In this document: positions 11,081-24,092 of the stretch, one piece after another
Layout: each line of letters opens with the position of its first letter
How positions within the stretch are numbered: the stretch's first letter is position 1
Assembly (NCBI GenBank): GCA_002104905.1
Contig: MCFE01000106.1
Span: 105,886 to 169,885 of the forward strand
Source of the DNA: Basidiobolus meristosporus CBS 931.73
Taxonomy: Eukaryota > Basidiobolomycota > Basidiobolomycetes > Basidiobolales > Basidiobolaceae
Length of the DNA: 64,000 nucleotides
Reading direction: 5' to 3'
Notes under the pieces: model-generated
Databases searched by the model: none
What the model was told of the DNA's origin: nothing
The model's input: only the letters and a program-made list of their open reading frames with translations
Position numbers and translations under genes: made by a program

Positions 11081-12021
11081 AATAATTCGTTGTATTGGAC
11101 CTTTGAAGCGCTTGCTGAAGATAAGGCCTTAGGGGCGATACTACTTTGGTATTCGAAAACGAAAATACTGTTACTTTCAAATGTGCTGATATTTATACGC
11201 TCCTCAGCGAAGGCTGAATGAGGAAGCATATGTTGTTTAGGTATGTTTTGGTTTTGTGGAGTGAATACACACAGCGTCAGATCCACATTATTCCACATTG
11301 GATGGTGTTTTTGGCTGAGATGTCAACTTTCCGAAAGCCCTGTGTTAGTCATAAGGAAGCCCTCTAGCATGCACTCATATGCGATCATAATTCCATTCAT
11401 GCTATGAAGCATATATAGTATGAAGTGTCGCCCCCCAGATTTGAATGGTTTCATATGTAAAACGAAAGGGCTATCGTGATTGTATTGGAGTGACCTGCGT
11501 TCGCTTATTCCCCTGCCCTACCTCTGCTCTTGTCGGCATGTTTGCTTCGAATAGATTGGTGCCCGTATGTTGGTCGTCACGAATTCGTTGGTTCTTGGCC
11601 TTGTGTGGGGGCTGTATAAAGTCCATAATAGTAATAGCACTGTTCTCCTGAGCAAACATAAACGCTACCAAATTCAGAGCTCAGCCTTCTAGAGCATCAA
11701 AGCGCAAGCTTGATCGCTTTGTGGCGGTGAAGAATAAGTTGAGACCCTGCTTTGGTACTAGCCTCAATGAGACTGGAGCATGCCTGGGAACACATCAAGT
11801 TCCTCGCTAGAATTACCCTTGATATTTATTTGTATTGTTCCGATAGAAATCAGTTTATCAATGTTGAATCTCTACCGTGGTGAATGATCATTATTTACTT
11901 TAGTGTGATGACAAGTGACTCTAAGACCACAATTGTAGCTACTCATTTATTGAGTATGAAGTCAAGCGTTAGCGTTCGACTCAAGCGGCGGTGATGAGGT
12001 GGAGGTCCTGATGCGAAAGTT
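11081..12021. other. Intergenic
   Basis: Only short overlapping frames on both strands (for example 11445-11651). No motif seen. Confidence 0.5.
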
Positions 12022-12857
12022 TCAGAAACCAATGTTTTGGGTGGTGTTCCTTCTCAGAACATTACCTTTATGTGCGAAAGCCTCTTCTTCACTAGTATCG
12101 GAGTCAACAGGCTCGAATTCTGGATGGATGCTTTCAAGTGGTGGGGTCGTAATAGGAGGTAGCATACTTAGAGCAGCGCTAAACGGGCGTGGCTCATGGA
12201 TGTTTAGTGGAAAGGTAGCAGAAGTAGGTGTCCGGAGGGTTCCAAAAAGGTTAGGATATATATAATTCAGATCTCTAGAAACTGGACTAGAGCCCATGTA
12301 GTGTGGGGTGCTCCTGTGTTTCTGTGCAAGGTTTTTGAGCGGCACCAGTTGAGGCTTGGAGCTAAGGCAGGCCACCGTGGGGGTCATGGAAACAAAAGAC
12401 ACGGGGCTACCCAAATTAGAGGCATGAGTAGTCACGCAACCCTGTTGCAAGTGTGGACCCTCTGCCTTTACCCGCTTTCTACTCGGAGTTCTAGTTTAAG
12501 TCCATTGAATATCGAACGTGGAGAAAAAAATATACAACAGACATACCTGTTGTCATTAGATAGATAATGATTGTGTGTCATGCACTTTCCGGCTCGAAAC
12601 TCCCATAAATTCTTATCTGTTAAGTAAAGAACCACCCGCCAGTCACAGTTACATCTCTCTGAAGTCCTATTACGCTTCCTAATGGCATTCTTTTTGGACT
12701 CTGGATGGCCCTCCCGGGAGCAAACAATGTATATTGTAGAGCTCTTCGAGGTCCTTCTTCGTACCCCAAATCCACACCTTTTCGCTAGTTGTTGGCACCA
12801 TTCAAATGCCTCTTGTGCAGCATCAAATTGCATTGCGAAGATTTCGCGAAAGTCCAT
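12022..12857 (-). CDS. FAR1-type zinc-binding domain protein, 259 aa
   Basis: Two exons, 12857-12547 and 12490-12022, are joined in frame by a GTATGT...TAG intron. The first 100 residues match the FAR1/WRKY-GCM1 pattern: an amphipathic helix with F-D-A-A-Q-E-A, then CGFGVRRR, IVCSREG, a basic stretch, CNCDW, and a closing H-N-H, giving a C-C-C/H-x-H zinc site. The splice junction is followed by PSRKRVK, a likely nuclear signal. The rest is Pro/Ser/Thr-rich and unstructured with a short acidic run (DSDTSEEEA), plausibly an activation or interaction region. In FAR1/FHY3 and Mutator-like transposases this domain binds DNA, but here no transposase core follows. This is likely a nuclear regulator derived from such an element. 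Confidence 0.7.
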
Positions 12858-12933
12858 ATCTTGGTCGATAGCTTCTCGTATAAGAAAATAGTTTACCGAT
12901 ATACGATGGCATCAATTCACGACGGGTTCTTGC

Positions 12934-12941
12934 TTTATATA
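12934..12941 (-). promoter_or_regulatory. TATA box of the FAR1-type gene
   Basis: TATATAAA on the minus strand, 77 bp upstream of the ATG at 12857. Confidence 0.45.
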
Positions 12942-15900
12942 CAGTACCCGAGGGCTACTTTCCCAGAAGGGAAACTGGTTGTTACATAAGTCGAATTTGC
13001 AAATCCTAATATCCCGAACGGTTTACAAGATTCAGCACTAGACTGCAATCTCCTAAGATTTTGGAATCATGCAATATACAACTTATAAACCAATGGTTTA
13101 ACCCATTCATGTGGAGTGACATTTACGATAAAAATACGAAACCTTCTATACGTGTTTATTTGAAGCTCAGAGCACTTTGTTAGTCTAAGGCCTAGAGTGG
13201 AAAATTTTATGTCCACCGATCGAGGTGACTGCGACACCTAGCTTACGAAATGCTGGCATAAACTATCTTTGGCCCATGTGGTAGAGTAGATTCTGACTCT
13301 ACAGCATGGTCGTGTCACACGAGATGTTAATACATTCTTAGCATTAACCATTGGAGTTTCGACCATTGGGCTACTAGGATTATGCGTTTCTCTCAATCCT
13401 GACTCTACACCTCTTGTTCAATTTCTCGCTTAAGTTTTATTCATGGCATAACTGATCCATCAACCAACTGTGCAAGAGGTGAATTTGACGTAATCAGCCA
13501 TGTTCTTGAGCAAGACTGAATGTGGACTGGCTCATAAGCCTCCAAGTTGGTCAATAAAATTCGGGCCTCGCATACAGGTTTGTACGGAAGAAAATGATTG
13601 GTATTGTCGAGCAATAGGACTCCTATCTAGTCCTTTTGTATAAATGAAATATCGGCATATGGATCCCAAATAAAGAGCACAACCTTTAGCCCTACGATTT
13701 CGATAAAAGACGATTAGTATGATAACACCAACACAGTATACTATCTTGCTCCGAGCATCTACATCATTTCGTAGATGATTGGAATGGATTGCTGTTTCAT
13801 GTCCCCACGCATGAAAACATGTGGTCTGTGATGACGAGCAGCTTTACGAAGGCGCCTCAAGTGCTCATATTCGAAGAGAGGAGACTAGTAGCACAAACCG
13901 AGCTCAATTCAATATAACAAGGAGTGGACAAGGAAGCGAAGATAAAGGCCGCTACGCGATGGATGAACCCAGAAATATGGGGCGTTGTCCTGACATAAGA
14001 TCTATGCATGCTATCATTTCGGTGAAGGCATACACATTCCGAAGGGATTAGTCACATCGCATAGGGATACGGGCCAGTATTTTGGAGGTCTGAGACATGG
14101 GTCAATTCATGAGTATCTCCTGTTGCTATGGGCAAGCTCGATTAGCCTGCCTGGTTCTGGATCCTTGGAGGGAAGAAACCTTGTCTCAAGTGAGGCAGCG
14201 ATGAAATATCCCTCTTCTGGACCGCGTTTGTGAATAGCTTTTCCATATACTCGGAACACCTCACCTCCATACAGTTGAGACAAGATTCTATGACTGGTGT
14301 TAATGCCAAGTTACGTTTCTGCATGTGTCATCGTGATTACGACCTTCATAGGTTATAGATTAATGGATCTCGTCCAGCCAACACAACCACAATTTCGCAA
14401 TTTGCAGAATCCGAAACTTTGTTCATCCATGGATCAAGTTGGCAACGGATATACTTGTACATATATGGGACTCCTGTTGGCCTCAGTTTTCTTACGAAAC
14501 GCGAGGGGTATGCGAGGTCCACAGATTCTCACCGCACACATTACCCTGGCATTTGAGACAACCGATTCAAGTCCAGAGTACCAATCTTGACTAATATTAA
14601 GTGTTACTACTCTTAATCCGGGTTTATGCATCATGCATGGATGAAGTTAGTAATATTTCCCAGCTGTTTCAAAGTGAATTTTGAGATTGAATGTTAATGA
14701 GGCTAATCCATTAATAGGTCTCCTGAGGCTTATTCTAATGTATACAAGAATAATGTGCAAAAAGCCGATGCTACCGGTCGTAATTGATAAGAGCCGATCT
14801 CCTCCAAGATCTTGGAGGCCCCAGAGATTAGTGCTGTTCGTGACAAGATGATGAAATATGTTAATACATGCTAAATACGATACAATACAAATCAGATCCT
14901 TTCGATATACGGATAAAACACGGGGCTTAGAACTCGAGGAAAGCAGTGGTTATTGTGATTTTACCTGATCATGTCTGGCAGGCTATGCTACTAATTTGCT
15001 ACGTCACTACTCAATGCAATATCAGACTATTTTACAAGAATATCATTGGACAAACAAGCACGACAGGGATTTGTTTGGAGATTGTCAGAATAATATTATG
15101 AAGGCCCTTGTCCCTTTCTGGATATTGCAGTCATTCTATTCACCCATTCCTGGCCCCTTGCTGCGACACTCTAACCGAAAAACCATATTTCAATTGGATG
15201 CTCTGACATGGTGCTTGCATAGTCATTAGATTCAAAGACTTGAAATCCTATCAAGAATTGGTTCTGTTAGGTGCACGATAACGGCTCCCCGGCCCTCAAT
15301 TACCCTCGTATTACTGTTCTTTTTGTTTAGTTGTTGAGAGCAACCCATTACCTTGATTGTATTGTAGAAATATACTACAGTAATCAGCTGATTTGCAAGA
15401 GCATTAAAAGATTCCCGTTGATGAGGATTTACCTAGACTCACCCAGCACATACTTCCTATGAAATGGGGTGAAATAACCCGGTCAGGAGAAATGCCTTCT
15501 TTGGTGTAAACTCGACCAACGATACCTCCGGCATCAATAGTGCCTACACTGAAGCATGGAAGTGATTACGAATTGCAGTATATCGCTCTTTGAGTTTAAG
15601 GTGCTTGGAGTATTTCAGATCGCATGTTGTATGCGAAGCGAAGGATGGTGCTCAAGCATTCTTTAACGGTACGGTAAAATCAGCTAGGAATCTGACCTAC
15701 TCGGTGCTTGCTTGTCAAGGTTATCATTCCAGGCTGAATGGATATCCCTCGTCACACATTTTAGAACAATACTGAAATAGTTACGTGGAGATGGTTGAAC
15801 TACTCTCGCCAACATGTTGTTTAGCATACTCCTTGAACCCAATATAGTCATTGTGAAATACAATTGGAATTTTGACCGTAGGATCCGACAACCTAACCAC

Positions 15901-16008
15901 TTTAATTAAGAATATTCAGAGTTGACACTGCTTTGAGCATGTCCGGAACATTAAAGAATAAACCTCTCATCTGGTGTAGTTTATGAAATATCTTGGTCCT
16001 TGCATAAC
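12942..16008. other. Long spacer, no supported gene
   Basis: About 3 kb of AT-rich sequence with scattered frames of 60-100 codons on both strands (13821-14051, 14297-14590, 14142-14324, 14434-14634). None has a recognisable motif, a signal peptide or phase-consistent splice partners. I did not find repeats within it. Confidence 0.45.
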
Positions 16009-16656
16009 TTATTTCTTGTCCCATTTTTGGCTTGTATGATCGATCTTCTTTTGCGCCTTAACACCAGACTCGGTGGCCGATCGATGAATATTTTGTGCAG
16101 TCGCATTACTCTTTTGTTTGGCGTCATGGGCATGGCTATGTGCTTCCTTACGCGCACTCTCGGCACTCTTTTGAGCCTTACTGGCGGCTTGGTCGATACT
16201 TTTCTTGGTGGCCTTTGTTGCAGCCTGAACTTTCTCACGGATGGGATCAGAGTAGCCTTCCGCCTTCTGATTGATGGTGTCCAATGTTTCTTTGGCACTG
16301 TTGGCGACGTTCTCGGCACCTGTCTGGACTTTCTTGGCTGCTCCTTCCGCGGCGCCAAGAGCACTGTTGATGGTCTCGCCAACCTTTTGATTTACAGATT
16401 GAGCAGTCTCCTTAATGCTTTCCACAGTGGTTTCAGCAGCTTCTTTGACCTTATCAGTGAAAGTTTGCGGCGCCTTATTTTTCTTCTATGTTGTGTGTTA
16501 GTAAATGCAAGCAACAGAGTGGGAATTGCAACTTACATTGAAAGAATAAGTCTGGAAGGATCTCAGAGAGACAGCCCGTGGCGCATTGGCAATAGAGGAA
16601 AACCGTACAGTGGCAAGTAGAGAAGGCTTTAGGGCTGATCTGGACAACGGATGCAT
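16009..16656 (-). CDS. Mitochondrially targeted LEA-like hydrophilic protein, 198 aa
   Basis: Exon 1 (16656-16537, 40 codons) encodes a textbook mitochondrial presequence: Ser, Leu, Ala and Arg rich, no acidic residue, with RSALKPSLLATVRFSS and RSFQTYSF. A 51-nt GTAAGT...TAG intron leads to exon 2 (16485-16009), which encodes a highly charged Ala/Lys/Glu/Ser/Gln repeat protein without Cys or Trp in its repeat region. Loose 11-residue units recur (AKETLDTINQK, AGENVANS-type, SAESARKEAHSH). This is the composition of group-3 late-embryogenesis-abundant proteins, which protect membranes and enzymes during desiccation. A matrix role in stress or dormancy is inferred. The presequence is only seen after splicing. 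Confidence 0.75.
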
Positions 16657-16714
16657 GATTGTAAGCGGGAATCAATGAGGCGATATTTTGTTCAACTCTC
16701 GATATCTCTGTAGA

Positions 16715-16724
16715 CTATATATAT
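16715..16724 (-). promoter_or_regulatory. TATA box of the LEA-like gene
   Basis: An alternating TATATATAG run on the minus strand about 60 bp upstream of the ATG at 16656. Confidence 0.4.
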
Positions 16725-18547
16725 GTTTGAACCAACCCTAATTCCCTAAAGCCCTTAAAAATATCCAGTTCTTGCCCCTTTCCCAACCAGAAAGATCTCA
16801 CTAACATGCAAACGTCATCCAAAGATCCAACTGATGCTCTAATAACAATCCCATTATATACCAAGAGGGGCATTTCTCAAACTCTACAGTTGCTACCAGT
16901 ACTTAGTGGCTGAGCCCAGATTTAGAGCATATGCTATGCTTGTGATGTCACCCAACTTGCTGAGCAGGTGAGCTACTGAGCCTATAAGTTGGTCAAACGT
17001 CACACACTCGCCATCTCACCACGTCACTTCAATCAGACGATCTCTGAGAATTGATCGCTGCAACTCGTTTCAAGCCCCACTATTGGTCACATAAGCGGCC
17101 TACCACTTGAAAACGGATGATCCGGAACCTACCCTCAAGAGCTTGTTTTCGTATAGCTTTGCCAGTCACCACCGTCATCAGGTGGTTGAAAAAGGAGTTC
17201 AAGCAACTGAGAAATGATCTCATTTCACAACCACAGTCAGGACGCTGAATATATGATGATCGTCAACCTCCACTCAAGTTCTAGATATTTTCATCTCAAC
17301 CCCATGGGCCAGACCAGACTCTACTTTCTTTGGTGTAAAAGTATGCTTCGGATCTGAACATCCAATCTCTACAGTGAAGACGGTTGGTCTGTTCCAGATA
17401 GCCATGTGATCGAGGGGTGGTAATTCATCTCCCACCAAACTACTTGAACGTAATCCACCTTAGCGAGCCATCTGGCTAGGTTTGATTTTTCGGTAAGACC
17501 GAAGTTGCAGATACCATTCAATCGAGCAAACTATGAGTGTCACTGGCGCCAGTCGTCAGACCACTTTGGGCGGTAGCAGATATCGCCTGTGTATGGATCG
17601 GCTTTATGGTGGTGCCTGAACTTTCGACATCTTCACCGAAACCACGATGTACGTAGAGTCTGCATCAGTACATTAGAAGGGATCAATCTTGTTCAGTTTC
17701 GAGATATCTGGATCAACCACAAACAATTCTTCCTCATGCGTCCCCGAATAGATTATACTCAGCAAGACGAGAGTGGGCCAATCCAAACTCGACCAGGCGC
17801 CAGGTCCATGTTCTTTGAGATCGCACAGCATTCGGTGGGGTTCACCACCGCCTATTGCATTATATTAACGCCAATCTTGACGCCTATATGTTGGGAAAAC
17901 CATGGTGTACGGTATTGTAGATACCAGAGATTCAGTATCGCTTTGGGTGAAGGGAACTCCACGTGTAAACCACGCGGATATGAACAGAATGATCAGAATT
18001 ACGAGGGTTTTCAAGTATACAGTGTTGGTAACATTCGTGCAACTTCGCCAGGCGGGCTCACGTGGAGCAGTCGGCCAATGAATACCTTTGATCTACATAT
18101 TGTATTGCCTACTGCTAGTAATGGAAAAGGCAGTTGAACTAAGATTGGAATAGAAACGTCAAGATGGAACTCGTGGCTCATGTCCCATATACGTATAGTC
18201 CAGTACCCTCTTCGATACATGAGGCTTTTGTTTAAGTTGGGCCCTGCCAGTATGTACCCTTATGATTGTAGCTGACAAAGGATTATTTATTGATAAATAT
18301 ACATTAGCTCCAACATAAATAACAACGCATTCATCAATGATACTTGGATAATCACCAAACGGGGATCTACAGATTAGCTACAATTACACAAAATAAAGAA
18401 GTCCTACTAGATAGGAATGACTTATTTACATTGTTCACCAGGGTAAACGAGAAAGCAAATATTCATTTGCCAACAAAGATTATTGCTATAGCATGCGTGT
18501 AATTACATTCCATCAAGAGAGACTCCAAGTGGATGGTCCGATTGCTT
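16725..18547. other. Spacer with one unexplained forward frame
   Basis: A forward frame at 17589-18137 (182 codons) is long for chance at this base composition. It shows no signal peptide, domain or repeats and begins without an obvious promoter, so it may be a decayed gene or an exon. The rest is empty. Confidence 0.35.
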
Positions 18548-19711
18548 TCAGTAATCGGTATTGTCGGAACATGCTTCCAGGTCAATAAATTCATCCATAT
18601 CAAGTGTCAACTCAATAGACATATCCATCATATCGATAACTTCGGGCGAGATGGGAAAGGTGGCTTCGCCAGCATCATAACCAAGCATCACGTCATTTTT
18701 CAACACAGGTGAAGCTTCTATTTCTGGTGGGATATTCAGATTTAACGCCTCTTCCGGAATGTATTGGAGCGACTGCTGGACAATCTCGCTCAGTGTATGT
18801 AATTCATCCAATGTCGGATCCTCCGGTAATTTAAGGTAATCTTTTGCGAGTCGATACACGGTATAATCTACCATGAACGTATGAGCGTTCATATACTTGG
18901 TGGCCACAGAACAAGTCTGTTGTACAGTATTCGTTAACGATTTCATTGGTGTGGGTGTAACTTGTCCGGTTGCATATTTGGTAATCTCTTCCGATAATGA
19001 ATTCAAATCGAAATTCGGAAGTAACGAGCGTGATTTACCTTCGGCCAATTGAGGCTTAGTCCCACTCGGGATGGTATGTTCGTGACTGTCTTCGGGCTTG
19101 TAATAAGGCTGAGGTCTTGTTCTGCCCTTACTCTTACTTTTCCTGAATCGAGGGCTACTTTTGTCGCTGGATTTTTTCATCTCGTATCCCTTGGGTATTG
19201 ACATCTCGTTGTTGACGTAAAATTTGTGATATTCTGGTACGATGGTCCAATAGTTCCCTTTGCCTGGTGTGCCTTTTTGTCGAGCGACTTTCTGGAATGC
19301 TTTGTGTAAAGAAAGGTTGTGGCGGATACTGTTTTGCCATTGTTTTGTAGCAAACTGGTAGTAGCGATAGTTCTCGGTGATGAATGCGTAAATATCTTGC
19401 AACAGCATTTTCTGGTCAGAGGCTGACATGATTGACTGAGCAATTAATGATGCGTAGGTATATCTGGGCTCAACGAGACGTTCACCGTTGGGCAGCACAA
19501 TGACATCGGGTGCATTTAACTCCGATTCATTAGACTCGTCCGAGCTATTAAAGGATTCCTCACTGTGAAGGGTGGGCGTATTGAGTCCCGAGGAACTTGA
19601 GGACGAAACCTCAGAGTCAAACTCATTAAACAAGGTATTATTTAACTGCGCGATGACATCATCCGTAGCGCTGTAAAGTCCTTCAACAGGCATTGTCTGA
19701 ATGTTGAACAT
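18548..19711 (-). CDS. Forkhead transcription factor, 387 aa
   Basis: I start at the ATG at 19711 (MFNIQTMPVE); the frame extends a little further upstream only through a GTG. Residues about 84-165 are a complete forkhead (winged-helix) domain: YTYASLIAQSI, helix 2, the recognition helix WQNSIRHNLSLHKAF, and wing 1 with GKGNYWTI. A basic tail (KSKSKGRTR) after wing 2 is likely the nuclear signal. The N-terminus is acidic and serine-rich. The C-terminus has short acidic/hydrophobic blocks ending in a D/E-rich activation-like segment. No FHA domain is present, so it is not of the Fkh1/Fkh2 layout; Sep1/Hcm1-like or a lineage-specific factor is more likely. No intron is evident. Confidence 0.88.
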   Translation of the reverse strand: MFNIQTMPVEGLYSATDDVIAQLNNTLFNEFDSEVSSSSSSGLNTPTLHSEESFNSSDESNESELNAPDVIVLPNGERLVEPRYTYASLIAQSIMSASDQKMLLQDIYAFITENYRYYQFATKQWQNSIRHNLSLHKAFQKVARQKGTPGKGNYWTIVPEYHKFYVNNEMSIPKGYEMKKSSDKSSPRFRKSKSKGRTRPQPYYKPEDSHEHTIPSGTKPQLAEGKSRSLLPNFDLNSLSEEITKYATGQVTPTPMKSLTNTVQQTCSVATKYMNAHTFMVDYTVYRLAKDYLKLPEDPTLDELHTLSEIVQQSLQYIPEEALNLNIPPEIEASPVLKNDVMLGYDAGEATFPISPEVIDMMDMSIELTLDMDEFIDLEACSDNTDY

Positions 19712-21687
19712 CTTAAAGAGTAGTATAACTTTGGAGCTCGTCGGTAGCCAAGATGCTAAAAATGAATCGGCTTCGTTGTTGGTGTTGGCGATCACCTTTG
19801 AGAGGTTTTATAGGGAATCTCGACGAAGTTGGTCTACGAATTACGACGAGTTGAGTAATACAGGGATTGGAAATCCCATCAATTCACGGTTGATCCAGTG
19901 AAAATTTGTTGAGAAGAATTCTTAGTCGTCTACTAGCACCTTTCTACATGCCCGGATCCAGGTTTCCAAGGTGATCAAATTCCGGATTTAACCAATCCTC
20001 TTCAAGATAATCTCCAGAAAATGCAATATCAGTCGGGTACGATCGCCAATGAAGCGAGCTTCCCTGTCACGGCAAGAATCACCTGCAACAAAATGGACGT
20101 TGGTTATGTTTGGGGCTATTAAAATGATAGCCTATTCCATCGGCTCATCTGAAATTCACGGACTTTCTATATACGGATGCTTCTATATCTTAAAAATAAG
20201 GGCCAGAAGGTCTTAGCAGACAATCCACAGGCTCTTCTCACCGAAGCTCCAATCAAAAGGTCGGCAGCGATTTATAGTGAATCCATCTACTGATTTAACA
20301 TTGACACAGCAGCCTACGACAGGCCCTGTTTCCGAGTGTAGGGAAGGAATTCATACTCTGTTTATAACCCAGTTTGGTAACCTTGGCATCGCTCACTGAT
20401 GATAATATATTTAAAGGAACAGGCCAAAGGCTTGGGTGGATTCGGAACCGTCACGAGTGACAATTTGGTGGAACAGGTAACCATGACTGTTATTCAGCTA
20501 ATGCCATGTATTACTGGACAAGGCGAATATCAACTGCCACTAGAAAATAATTGACGGGGCGTGCGTTCAAGTAGGTTTTTCAATACAATAACATGATATA
20601 TCTCTATCTGGATTGGACTACGAGCTATTCATTGAATGCGATATGGCTTTTAGTGTATGATTTACGTTGAATGATAGTTAGCTATATGCATTCATTTACA
20701 ACAGGAAATAACTGGCCTTTTGACTCGATGTATGCACCAAATCTAACCAGCTCCTCGTTTCGTGATTTGGATGTACAAAACACGCGCTTGAACGGACACA
20801 TAAAGTCCTCACAGATAGCAGAGCGCGTTAGCTTTTCAAAGGATGAATGTTAGTATGTTTGTTCAGGATAGTGCGGAGCGGTGTGCAAGGCGAACTCAGC
20901 TATGACATGAGCAGCCCTCAATGCCATAAGAGTGCGTGATCTTTACTTGGACCATCACCTTTTGCTCATTGGGAATGTGCCGAATGGCTTTCACCAATCC
21001 GTGAATGTGAAACTGGGTATGATGATCGTACGAGATTCCTTAAAAATAGCATCCTGTTTGTTCATCTGATTTGTATTCATTAATGTTGGCATTAATGCAT
21101 GATCGTGAAATGAGCCTTCTTGACTGGATAAAGTCCATGAATGCTATGCCAGCACCATGGTGGATGCTCGAGCTCCTCATTGGTGCTAACTCTTACAAAA
21201 CACAAGCAAATCATATATGCAGTGCACCGAATATATTCCTTGATTTCGGTTCAACCTATTGGACGGCCTTATCTTATGGCATAGATTGAGTGGGCGAGTT
21301 TTTCGCCCGCTATTGGTCACATCCTTCGGTAAGCATTGCTAATTAGATCAATCCAAAGATTTCAGTCACATTAGAGCCTCAAGACTGTATAAATCAGTAA
21401 CCAATATGCATACAGATGGCTAACATTTGAATATACTCAATAGCCATTTACGACTATCTCCTCCAACTTAAATTCGAGACCTTCATTAATTGAGCGCTTA
21501 CAATTACAATATGAATAAGACGATTTGAATAAGATTGGAGCACCCTTTATGATAGCAGGTACAATGAAAAGATGAGTCCGAGCTTCAGAGCTAACACAGG
21601 ATTAGCTTGGGTTGCGATAAGTAGCGTGGGTTGATGGTGGGTGTGAAAGATGCATCTACGCTGAGAATAACTCCTGCGAGCTATCTC
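19712..21687. other. Intergenic
   Basis: Nearly 2 kb with only small frames (20671-20853, 21071-21289) lacking any motif. Nothing is supported. Confidence 0.5.
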
Positions 21688-23241
21688 TCAACGGGAAGCC
21701 CTGTTTAGAAACTTTCTGTAGGCCCATCTCTTCACAAGGTATGCAAATATCCCTGTCACCATAAAGGGGGAGAAGAAGTTCAGAATTTCTCGAATAGCTT
21801 GCAGAGAGCGACTCGTTTTAAATATCCCGGAATGAACACTTGATGTGAGAATGGTTAGCTGCCTCTCTAGATTGCTAACACGGGTAAGGATCTCGCTCAG
21901 TTGTATCGATGCAGCTGAATTGTTTGCCGGAACATTCGAGGGTTGTTTTTGCCCTGTAGAGCCTTTGGGTGCTTGCGTGGAATCCGCAGAGCCAGGAGCT
22001 TGTATTACACGAGACACACTCTCAGGAGGAAGTAATGAGAGTTTTTGATTCAGTTGTCGAAACGACTTTGGGAGCGCAGTGGTAGCAACTTCAAGAGTTG
22101 GTGAGTATTGATTTGATACGATTTCAACAGAAAATAATATCCGTTACCAAATTTGATCACGCTTTTCGGAATCCACCCTTTTGGATCACCATCCACAATT
22201 TGGACCACCCGGCATTTGTTGGGGAACCCAGGCTCAGAACTAACTACCTGTCCAGCAAGTCCGGCTTCCATTCTGACTGTTCCTTTACTCGTCAAATCGG
22301 GGCATTGATCATGAACGACACTTTGGGTGACATTCAAATATCTACCATCCTCTAGTTGCTTCACGTAGGATAGAAGGACAGTATCTCTGGCAGAGGTTGG
22401 CCATATTGGTTTCATCTTCACATATTGGATTTTTGTAGCTGCGTCAAGTTCCTCGATAATTCTAGTCGAGTCGCACAGATCATCCCATTCAGGTCTTTTG
22501 GTTACATCCGAGAGTAAATCAAACGCTGTCTCTGGAGTGTTGTCAGCAGTGGCGACGATTTTGTAGCAAAAGTCCGCATCCTTATGCTTGTAAATCTTTA
22601 GGAAGGATGGCTGAAGCTGGTTCACCATGATTGTCCACGGGCTCCCTGGGGCGTCGGCGTCTTCATCGATGAGTGAGCTGAAGCGCGCAGTCATCTTTTC
22701 ACATTCTTGTACATACGGATGCTTAGGCACTGCGAGTCAGGGTGACCGGAATTAGTACAAGCTTAGAAGAACGGAGTTCTAGAATACAAACCTCCCGTAG
22801 TGGCTTCCTCGGTACTTTGATATTGGTTGGTAGATTGGGTTTCAGTCACTTTATTTCCAAACTGTTGTTTTTCTACAATAGCATCCATAGCGCCAGCATC
22901 AGCTTCTGTTCCAGCACTTCCATTCATGTGGCTGTATTGGTGGGTATTCCCATTCATCACTGCCAAACGTCTATCCTTGGTAGGCACCGCTTTTGCGTTC
23001 CGAAGGAAGCCTATATGATATAGTGGTGCTAAAGAAAAGAAAAGTAGCTGGAATAAAATGTAATGAAGGGCGTCCAAAGTATGTGTCGCAAGAACTAGAT
23101 TTCAAGGAAATTAACAACAGAATGTGGCTTGAGAGAGCTCTGAATTGGAAACGTACATTGATTGAAGGAATAAATCGCAGGCAAAGGTACGGTGAGGAGT
23201 GTAAGTACGACAGCTGCTTCTTTGGTTGACATATACGACAT
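21688..23241 (-). CDS. START-domain lipid-transfer protein with terminal membrane segments, 434 aa
   Basis: Four exons join in phase: 23241-23157, 23028-22792, 22729-22148 and 22088-21688. The N-terminus has a hydrophobic segment (AAVVLTLLTVPLPAIYSF), likely a signal anchor, then about 80 residues of polar linker. The START domain spans roughly residues 120-330. Its signatures are RPEWDDLCD, a WPTSARDTVLL strand, GTVRMEAGL, DPKGWIPKSVIKF and the C-terminal lid helix spliced on by the last exon. A short coiled coil and a second hydrophobic segment (FFSPFMVTGIFAYLVKRW) close the protein. This arrangement suggests a membrane-tethered transporter of a phospholipid or sterol at an organelle contact. 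A same-strand paralogue lies about 850 bp upstream. Confidence 0.82.
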
Positions 23242-24092
23242 CTTGGGCTTGTCTTCTACTTTATATGCAATCAACTCCGCTACAAATTTTTATCCAAGCT
23301 TAACCTGACTTTGGCTCTTAGTTATACTATGGGAATTTCAGGGTCTGTGGACCAGTAATATAGCGTGACAGTCAGAGGGTGGGTATTTACATCTGATTTC
23401 TGCTCAGAGTCACATGAAATACGACAGAGCGGGGGAACGAGATGGTATAATGGAAATGACACAAATCGTAGGGTCCTTGTCCGACATGAATTTCATGAGG
23501 ATAGCCTAGTAGAATCACTATAAATCAGGACTGTTGTATCCCTGCGCTGAGGCACATAGCAGAAAACATTCGATTAGGCAATACAATATCTCGTACGGCT
23601 CGAATTGGAGAGAGGTATCAGGGTCACCTGATTGCATTCTGCTCTGAGACAAGTAATAAGCAATAAGCATGTGAAGATGATGTTGTGCATGTCATATTCA
23701 ACAATCATATGAAATCCCGCCTACCCCTACTCATCAACACCAATCAACTTCGTCCAGCTTGGAGCTTTTGTAGTTTCCACAAAACCAACTCCCATCCACA
23801 TAATACGGATGACATCAACTGGTAAGTCACGGTCTCGTGATGACAGTTAGCGGTACCAACTTCCCCCCATGTGAGCATCATCCGATTGATATTACCTCGA
23901 CTCGACCCACAGAAACCATAAAAAGGATGCAGCAATTCAACGATTAGACGGATTAAAGTTTATGACGATTCTAGAGTAGTCACACAGGACGCTGAAATCT
24001 ATCAAGTTCGGGAACGGATTAAAGAGGGGAGAGGGTGCAGATTATGTTATTTGTTGAGGGCAGGCGATATTTCCAGAATCTATACAATTACT
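23242..24092. other. Spacer between the two START genes
   Basis: No coding frame with motifs. It should hold the promoter of the downstream START gene and the 3' UTR of the upstream one. Confidence 0.5.

Noticed and set aside
17589-18137. A 182-codon gene
   Set aside because: No motif, promoter or splice partner found; left as a note in the spacer entry.
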